From positions 430,091-494,090 of the forward strand of contig NW_019774714.1 of NCBI RefSeq assembly GCF_001039355.2: a stretch of DNA of 64,000 nucleotides, read 5' to 3'. The notes under the pieces were generated by a model, which was given only the letters and a program-made list of their open reading frames with translations, did no database searches and was not told the origin of the DNA. Positions 56,188 through 64,000 of this stretch are shown piece after piece. The position numbers were made by a program, and so were the translations under genes. Position 1 is the stretch's first letter. The number at the start of each line of letters is the position of its first letter. The stretch is from Lingula anatina. Lineage: Eukaryota; Brachiopoda; Lingulata; Lingulida; Lingulidae.

Positions 56188-59100
56188 TTACGTGATTAAA
56201 GTATCTAAATTGGGCAACATATTTCTCAGTTCCTCCACAAAATTGTCCTGTTCACAAAGAGGGTTGCCCATGATGTTCAGCTTCTTAAGTTTCAAACACA
56301 AGGTCAAAGGCTGCAGTCCTTCCATGGTTGAGATGGCTGGAAGCAAGTTGAGGAACAGTAACTAATGTTTTTTTTTTTAATACTGGGGTCCATTTCAGAA
56401 ACAGTCGCAACAAAAAGTTGACGTTACCTTCAAGACCAAACATTTTGTGTATTCCAAAACAAAAACAGTGCTAAAATAAAATGAGCATGAGCCATTTTTA
56501 TGTACAGACACAGATGTGTCTGTACATATTGCCATCACCTGCGTCTGTCGTCGCCGATGCCGATGCCGATGCCGTCGCCGGCGCCGTGCACTTTCCTTGT
56601 AAACACGATAAGTGGAGGGCAGTTTTACTTTTTGGCTTAATATTTACAGAGCTGATGAATATTCATAAAACACAGGTCAAGTTTGAAAATCAGCATGATC
56701 GGGCCATTTTAAGGGAAGTTATGCTGTTTTTTCACTTTTTTCAGCATATATGCAACCCTGTAAACACATTTTAAGGAAAACTGTTATGCCTATTGTCATG
56801 AAACTCACAGGAGTAATCAGTCTTATGAAAACGCAGGTCAAGTTTGAAAATCAGCATGATCGGGCCACTGTTTTAGTAGTTATGCTGTTTTTTCGTTTTT
56901 CAGCATATATGCAACACTGTAAACACAATATAAGAAAAACAGATTGGCCAATTGTCATTAAACTCACAGGAGTGGTCAATCTTACTAAAATGCAGGTTGA
57001 GTTCGAAAATCAGCATAAAAGGGGCATTATTTTATAAGTTATGCTGTTTTTTCGCATTTCCTCAGATTCAACTCTTAGGCATGTTAACAGTCTCATTATT
57101 GAACTANAAATTTTCAATAAAGTTGATAAAGTTTTAAACTGGTTACACTGCATTAAAAAACATGCACATACATATAATAAGTTACAAAGAGGTTTTAGAT
57201 AAAGTTTCCAAAAGATCTAAGATTAACTTGTTAAAAAAAATTGCAAAAAAAAAAAAAAAAAGCACCATGCAAGTTATGCAGGAGGCGTGGAATCAAACCA
57301 AGTTTGAATCCATGATCCCTATGTTGTTTAAAAAACCTTGTCCTTTTTTACTTACTAAGATCCTTATAATAGTTGGTCCTACAAGGATCTACTTTGATAA
57401 TGGTGTCTATGTGTTCCAGGGTTTCCTTCAAGTACTTGAGTGGATCTATGGCTCTCATTAACAGCATAATGGTGAGGAGGACCCCTGTGATAAAACAAAG
57501 GACTGGTGAACCAACTCTCAAAATAAATTGTGGTGGTTGCTCTGACATACTTTACTCTTGGAATCAGTTATTGACTAGAAATAACTTTGAATATTGATGT
57601 ATGCTGATTTTAAAATGTCAATCAATTTGGACAATAAATTTTGTGCCACAAAACAGACTTAAATGGATCAATAAAAGTGAGTGATCTGGTTATGCAATGT
57701 ATTTTACCACATTAAGTTTTACAAGATAAAAAAAACCTACTTACATTTATTATCTGGTTCTAACTCATAAAGTTGTTGACAAGCATCAAGTTCTTGTGTA
57801 AGAGTATCACTTGTGGCAGCACTAAGTTGATAGCTGGAAAAATAATATTCACTGACATCATAAAGCTGAATAAGACCTGACATTTTCTGATCATACATGT
57901 TCATGTACCATAAAACTTGTCTTCCAAACACCTATGGTATTCAGAACATATATCTACATTTTCATCATGATAATATTCACTGACATCATAAGCAAAATAT
58001 TTCTCTCTCGATTTAGCTATTATTGACTGGCTGGAAAAACAATAAAACATAATTTATAGTTAATGTTATAACTTTCTAGAAAAAGAAGTAGAATATAAAT
58101 TTTTTTCAAAATGGCAATTGAGTAAGCATATTTATTTTACCACCTTCATAATTTTGTACAGAAGGAACCTTAAAATATATCTATCACCCTAAAATCTTAT
58201 TAAAAATCAAACACTTCCTCTTCACACCTAAACAGAGTTCCTGGTTTGACTTCATCCACATTGCTAGCCTTCTCATCTCCATCCTTCAGTGTGCAAGACC
58301 TAGAACTACCCTCCATAGCTACCAACACTTTATGCTCATTACCATCCAAGGGTGCAGTGAGATTAAAGAGCTATATGTCAAGGAATATATTTCATGGCCA
58401 AAGTAACTTTCACCAGTGCTCTAAACAAATGATTTTAGGTGTATGCAAATGGGAATCATCTGAGCAAGGCCTATTAGAAGGCCTACGACACTCTGTTGCA
58501 GCACACAAGACCAGAAAATGTGTGAGAATCTGTGAAAGCTAGAGTCAACTTTTCAGCCATGTCTGTAAAAACCCTATGAGTAGGGAATGTTATAAAATGA
58601 CATGCAAGGTGAATTTGAGAGAAAACAATCAGAAAAATAGCTGTGGTAACTTTTCTCAGCTTTTATTTGTGCTGCACCACATTTGTTTATCTGACGTACT
58701 GAAATCTCATTTATGGTGAGTGGTGAGACTTTGGGATAACTTGGATGATTCCCTTCAGATGCCTGCTTCCTTGTTTTCATATCTTCATACATGCACACTT
58801 ACAGGGCATATGTTGAGATATGAAATTCAGACTAGCATATTGAATTTACTTATTTCGATCATATATAAACCATAAAATAAAACATATTTACACATTTACC
58901 ACAGAGATCATGACATATACTGTCATATTTCAATTTAGCAGGATACAAAAGCCTCATAATTTTTCAGAACAGCGGACTGACAGATCCATGGATCAAATCC
59001 GGCAACCCACTAAAAAGCTTGCTGCTCAATTCCCAAACAGTCACTGAACAGATTCCCTGCAGGGATTATGCAACAAGCATTCAAGTGGGTCGGCCGTACT

Positions 59101-62100
59101 TGATCCACGAACCTGTTAGTCTGCTGTTGTGAATGCGCTCTTGGAGTAGTGGTAATATCAACAAGGATACCCAAAGTAGGGAGTGGTCATTGGTGCCAGC
59201 TGGTGTGGTCCACTCTCCTATACACTGGACACCATCTAGGTACACTTGCAGGGAGAGGTCAGCTCCTATCTAATATACAAGGTATACAAGGCAAACATTA
59301 CATTTAAGAAATATGTGATATTCACACTATTTCATTAAAAACATTATAAATGAATAAAAGTTAATGAGCAAACACAATCCTTTAAACTTACTTAAATAAT
59401 CTAATACAGAATTTTTTTAAAAAATTAGGATTCATAAAACTTCTTTATTGGAAATAAAAAGAGAGAACAGATCACATGCACCACCACAATTCAGTTTCAC
59501 TGAAGTAGCATTCTATAAGTGGAATCTTAATTTGGATTAAAAATGTGCAAATGACAATTTTTCCTGTAAACTTCCAAATATTTCCCATACAAACATTAAG
59601 CCATGTGAGCAGCTTTGTGGATTCAACTTTTATCTCCTACATTTTTCTCAGGAGATTCTCCTGAGAAAAATGAAGGAGATAAAAGTTGAAGCAACTTCAT
59701 CATTTTAAAAGCATGTAATGTGCTTTTAAGAAAAAAAGAATAAGCTGCTGTTTCAAAAGAAGTTGGAAGATAAAAAAAGCTGTCCCTTTATTATAAATAG
59801 ATTACTCTCACTAAAATAAACTCCACTCAGAGATTACTTCTCACCTTTGCTGGTTTAGAAAGTCTGACCATCACTCTTCTTAGTTCTCTTGATACATACA
59901 CACAGTCAATGGCAAGCTGCTTGTCAGCTATGGAAATTGAAGAACATGTAATTATTCAATAAGACAACAGAAAATGAAAACCATAGGAGAAACCATTGAC
60001 AACATCATATGAGATTATTTAAAATACATCTTGAAAGGAGTAGTACAGTGCATGAACTGGTGTGAATTTTAAGACTATCCAATCTGATATGACACTCACC
60101 TCTGCCCAATAGCCACCTATGATAGAACCAAGCACTTTGGTCATTGGGGTCTGTGAAGAAGGCATTCTGGGCAAGTTCAAACTCTAGAAAAACATATGGC
60201 TTGTAATGTCAATAATAGGATATGCTAATATGACATGGAATAAACTGACATTGTGTTAGGTATGAACTAGAAAAGACTAGTACTGTATCAGGTGATGTAT
60301 GGAAAAGACAATTGTTATGTATGATATGATAAATTGGTACTGCATTAGGCATAGTGCTGAAAAAATTGGTTTTGTGTTAATTGTGATATGGAGAAGACTA
60401 ATTGTGTTAGGTGCCTTATGGAGAAGACCGACATTGTGCCAGCTTGTGTTAAGTGTGATAGTAACACTGATATTGTATTAGATTGTGGTAGGAGTGACTT
60501 ACCTTTAGGTGCAACTTACCTTTAATAAGTACATCATCCTTCACACCTCCAGGGTGTTTTGGGTCTGGGTGTATGAGAGGCAGCAGCTTACTTCTGTAGT
60601 GCCAGGAGGAATAGTTGGAGAAGTTGCTGCTGATTTTGGATGTTGTAAACTCAAACTCTGCCTCTGGAGTCACCTGTGCTCTCTTCACTACAAACCTTCT
60701 ATAGTCCCAGCAGTGGACTGGAAGTTAAATAGATATCTTAAAAAAGAATTGTCTCTATCTCAATCCGACTTCAGATATCACAAAATTAATTTTAATTAAA
60801 AGTCACACAAAACAAAATATTTCAAATCAGTTTTAATTATAAAAAAAAAACAAAAAACATGCTCATCTTGTGAATGCATACATTCTCATGTTCATGCTTT
60901 GATTCAATATTATTTGTACTGAATCTTTTTCAAATGTTCATTTATTGTCTAACTCATTACTCAAACATTTCTCACAACATAGTTTTAGGGTTTGCTCAAG
61001 AAATATTCTGAGTGGAAGTTGTATCTCAGTTTTTGAGTATTGATTAAAAATGAAATATTTTAAAATAAATAATAATCATATTATATAAACAAATTCATAA
61101 AATAATCAAAATTTCCCTACAAGCTTTCCTCATGTAATAACACAAGCACTTACAGTTTCTCTCATCATATTCCAAATATTTATTACACAGCATCAGCTCC
61201 CTGTCCCAGTCAGGGCGTGGCATGGTCAGCATCACAAAACACCTGTGTTCCCAGCAACCATACGACTTGGGATTTCCCTTCAAACATGCCTCCAGGAAGC
61301 TTAGCTCATCTTCAAAATGCTTATGAAGCTCATCTTCTGTGCTGAAATGACATGTCAGTAACAACAATTTATAAAATCCATATAATTTTCTCTTCAATGA
61401 TTATTCACTAGTGTAAGATTTGTTTTTCAGCATAATAACTGTTATATATCAATTAATTCATTAAGAAAAGACTAAAAGACTAAAAGACTAAAATAAATAA
61501 AGAAAACTTTTTTATCGCTTCACCCATTGCTGCTGGTATATATTCTTACCATATGAGGATTCTATCATTCAGTTCTCCTATCTAAAACATTATACTAATT
61601 TTTAGAGGCACCAGTTGGTCTGAAAAACTGTTGCTGCCCGCTTTGGTGAACCTTGATTTGAAAGACCTAAGCTACTCTACCTGGGGCACTACACAGGTAA
61701 AAGAGAAGAAGAAAGAAACCAGCCGATTTCAAAACTGATGCAAACCTTAGAACTTTCACCTTCTAACTTTCATGCTGTCTGCATGTGGTGTTTCAACTTC
61801 AACAGTATCTGATTGAATTTTACCATGTCAATTGCAAATAATAGATGTTAGTTACATCATGTATCCTTTTACAGAACCACGAAACCTGGATGATGATTTT
61901 GTACCTGGGCTTGACATGTTTAACTTCAGTCAAACTTGCTGCAGAATTTCAGAGCATATGAAACTTGTGCACATATTCACTCAAGTTGAGGTGTGAAAAT
62001 AAAGAAGCTGCCAAGAAAACTGAAGCTCAAAGAAAGAGAGCGAAAGAAACAAACACCCTACCTCTTATCCTTGAATGCAAGAAAGATTTCTTTTCTGTAG

Positions 62101-62896
62101 TTCCACAACGTGTAAAAGTCAGAGTTTGCACTCAGTATCTGTGCTGTCAGCTCCAAGGCTTCCTGGTCATACTCCTGCCCTTGTCTCTGTGGAAATCAAT
62201 TTTTAAAATACCATATAAAAATATATTTAGTAAACCTTTTAAGTGAAATGATAATTTTACATTCACTAGCTGAAAACATACTTACTACCGGATGGCAACA
62301 TGAGAATGAAAAAGAGAGTACCTGTCGCGGTTTCTAGATAATAAATGCCAGTGTGAAAATCAATCAATATTGCCATATTACCAATCATCTTATAAGATAT
62401 ATTCATTTTATTCTACCAACCATATCTTTGAATTAATGTGCTTATACTTGTATCACCGACCTAGAAATTAATATTACAATGTATAAGTACATGTATATAA
62501 TGGCTTATGTTTATTAATTATCATACAGTAAGTTTGAAATTTGACGTTTTACTTTCTGGAATATCTTTGATGTAGCTGCATTATAGAGCTTCATTTTCTT
62601 CTCCCTTTCCTTCCGCTTTGCCTCCTGCTGTTCTGCAGTGGTCTTAACCTTCAGTCTACCGTGCTGAAAGTAAAAAATCATTCAAAATACTAAAATGATA
62701 CACCCACGAATTAATGAATGACTAACATAATGTCATTGATCGCTACTCTGATTGCGGATACACACTATCAAAGCTTAGTTTCCAATGCTAAACCTCTACA
62801 ATCTTTCGAGAAATGTACGATAGTAAAGTTATGATTCTAATTCTTTTGTCATAAACGATAAAATGCTTCTAGAGTAATTAAAACATTGCAAACCAT
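56188..62896 (-). CDS. RABGGTA: Rab geranylgeranyltransferase subunit alpha
   Basis: Exons in minus order: 62553-62663, 62062-62186, 61154-61341, 60520-60717, 60100-60183, 59845-59927, 59171-59269, 58228-58370, 57745-57833, 57356-57484 and 56188-56336. All phases match. The initiator Met is probably a lone ATG before a donor at 62894-62896, since exon 2 starts [12 protein letters not shown], which in other animals follows Met directly. Five PFTA repeats are visible ([51 protein letters not shown]), then the Ig-like insert ([18 protein letters not shown]) and a final LRR exon ([14 protein letters not shown]). With RABGGTB and REP this enzyme geranylgeranylates Rab GTPases. The model has about 466 aa against 567 in human: roughly 95 residues of the LRR region are missing. 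Confidence 0.93.
56515..57060. repeat. Interspersed repeat with three 160-bp tandem units
   Basis: The lead-in (56515-56640) contains a GCCGAT/GCCGTC-rich block and TAAACACGATAAGTGGA. Units anchored on CAGGTCAAGTTTGAAAA begin at about 56674, 56834 and 56994, exactly 160 bp apart. Each has AAACTCACAGGAGT and TTATGCTGTTTTTTC blocks. The lead-in also matches 32324-32440 next to the N gap. The open frames crossing it lie in different frames, so this is a non-coding, probably transposon-derived repeat. Confidence 0.8.
59622..59690. repeat. 69-bp near-perfect palindrome
   Basis: Two 34-bp arms around a single central base (59656), with one mismatch: TTCAACTTTTATCTCC pairs with GGAGATAAAAGTTGAA and CTCAGGAGA with TCTCCTGAG. 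Located in a RABGGTA intron. It can form a cruciform or an RNA hairpin. Confidence 0.9.
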
Positions 62897-63011
62897 AGTT
62901 GATATGTCTAGCTTCCCCTTCTTTCTTCCTCCCTTCCTTTCCTGCAACTTGTTTTCAGCTCTTCGGGCGATAAAGAGTCTTCACTGAGCATGCGTACATT
63001 AGTCATCCATC
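62897..63011. promoter_or_regulatory. Compact divergent promoter RABGGTA / OTUD6B
   Basis: Only about 115 bp separate the probable RABGGTA start codon (minus, 62896) and the OTUD6B start codon (plus, 63012). Pyrimidine-rich DNA is followed by a GCATGCG element (62988-62994), which resembles an NRF1 half-site. No TATA box is evident. Both are housekeeping families, for which shared promoters are common. Confidence 0.55.
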
Positions 63012-63932
63012 ATGGAGGAAGAGGGAGTCGAAAATCTATCTCCACAAGAAACTTTATCAGCAAAACACAAAAAGGAAGCAAAAGAACTCCAAGGTAAGTA
63101 TTTGACAAACCGTTCTATATACATTGGATGCTTTGGAAGTTGTAAAATACCTGGGAACGTTGGCTTTCAAATAGTTTTGTTTATTTAATGGGGTCTCAAA
63201 ACGTAAACAAAACCACATGGCACATCAGGGCGCACCGGTAAATATAGCATCGTGTGCTGTCATGCAAAACTTATATCAAAATGTAAACAGAAAATAGTCT
63301 GTCGTGTCTGATTATCTAGGTAACAGAGTGTAGAAAGTAATTGCGTTGTACCTTGATATATTTAGCTCAAATTCAAAAATTGAAGCACAGTGTACCAAAG
63401 GGGGACAAGAAGAAGAAGAAGGACGTAGCTGCACAGATTGCCATTCTTGAAGCAGAACTCGAACAGAAGCACGAAAAAGAGAGACAAGAATTGAACGACA
63501 CAAGTGCCAAAGGGGTGTGTATCTATGACAACAAATTATTAAAATTTAAATACTATAATTTATCATTTCAAGCTCTTATAAAAGTTTGCCACCTCCAAAA
63601 AAAAAAAAAAAACTTGTATTCCAAATTAGCTTCTGTAAGTTGTTGTTATGCTTGTTGAGAATGGCTATTTGTTAACACAAAGATTAATGCTCTGACTAAA
63701 ACTTGATAAGATAAAAGAGATCAGTTTCTTAAAGATAGACTGCTAAATTTCAGCAGGAATTTGTGAGATGAAAATGCATTTCAGTTACAATTATATGATT
63801 GAGATGTGGATTTTGTATTGTTTATATGTTTGTTAGGTTGATGAAACAGCAGAGCAACTAGAAAACCTATCAACATCAGTTACACAGAATGCATCACAGC
63901 CAAAGAAGCCAAGCAAAGCACAGAAAAGAAAG
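63012..63932 (+). CDS. OTUD6B: OTU deubiquitinase OTUD6B, N-terminal part (runs off the window)
   Basis: Three exons, 63012-63093, 63366-63514 and 63837-63932, phase-consistent, encode the first ~109 residues. They give a charged coiled-coil region, HKKEAKELQAQIQKLKHSVP, KGDKKKKKDV, LEAELEQKHEKERQEL, then the conserved KPSKAQKRK motif. This is the hallmark N-terminus of OTUD6 proteins. The start at 63012 has a good context (CATCATGG) and matches the family N-terminus in length. The OTU catalytic domain (Cys/His/Asp) must lie to the right of the window. OTUD6B removes ubiquitin and has been linked to translation initiation and proteasome assembly. Confidence 0.93.
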
Positions 63933-64000
63933 GTTAACCATGATTTTGAGAGTTCAGTTTTCATAGATTAAAAAACATTGATGTTGATTATTGCATCATA

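Noticed and set aside
56481-57037. Two open frames with a shared KFENQHDRA segment, looking like a repeat protein
   Set aside because: The similarity comes from the 160-bp DNA repeat, and the two frames are not in the same register (160 is not a multiple of 3).
60503-60520. Second GTAAGT donor 17 bases beyond the RABGGTA exon ending at 60520
   Set aside because: Its use would shift the frame against the next exon (60100-60183). The first donor gives the conserved protein.

Overview
The window is animal nuclear DNA. It has many short introns with GT..AG borders, AT-rich introns full of microsatellites, and metazoan protein families throughout. No prokaryotic layout is visible. The repeats and gene set (tandem-domain phosphoethanolamine methyltransferase, secreted pentraxin, intron-rich TDRD12) fit a marine invertebrate. 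I lean weakly towards a mollusc or other lophotrochozoan but cannot exclude an invertebrate deuterostome. Runs of N (31731-32323) and single n calls (10758, 22313, 57107) mark a draft assembly.

Left part (1-20.9 kb): three minus-strand genes, namely a secreted pentraxin (105-1667), a bifunctional PMT-type phosphoethanolamine N-methyltransferase (2952-7991) and a small CUB-LDLa single-pass membrane protein (14578-17475). The gaps hold repeats. The most informative is 9233-11379, where a ~620-bp segment occurs twice: once interrupted at a TA dinucleotide by a degraded Tc1-like transposon and once apparently empty. This looks like two haplotypes laid end to end.

Centre (20.9-55.4 kb): MPHOSPH6 (minus, 20890-22993) sits head to head with a very large plus-strand TDRD12-type gene (23724-55366). 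I could trace 48 coding exons with every splice phase matching, giving about 2,489 aa. Domain order is Tudor, a 692-residue disordered exon, degenerate DEAD helicase, CCCH finger, Tudor, Tudor, armadillo-like repeats, CS domain, acidic tail. The extra Tudor and the armadillo block make it about twice the length of mammalian TDRD12. Intron 23 contains an intronless antisense class-A-like GPCR (37137-38513) without the DRY motif and with a repetitive charged tail. Several introns carry partial copies of neighbouring exon starts, and one holds a 267-bp Harbinger-like MITE.

Right part (55.4-64 kb): RABGGTA (minus, 56188-62896) and the 5' part of OTUD6B (plus, from 63012) share a very short divergent promoter. 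RABGGTA has its PFTA repeats, insert domain and last leucine-rich exon, but the middle LRR exons are not found. A 160-bp tandem repeat and a one-base n lie where they should be.

Functionally the genes are mostly unrelated: germline piRNA pathway (TDRD12), RNA exosome (MPHOSPH6), Rab prenylation (RABGGTA), deubiquitination (OTUD6B), phosphocholine synthesis (PMT). I see no operon-like logic beyond the two divergent promoter pairs.
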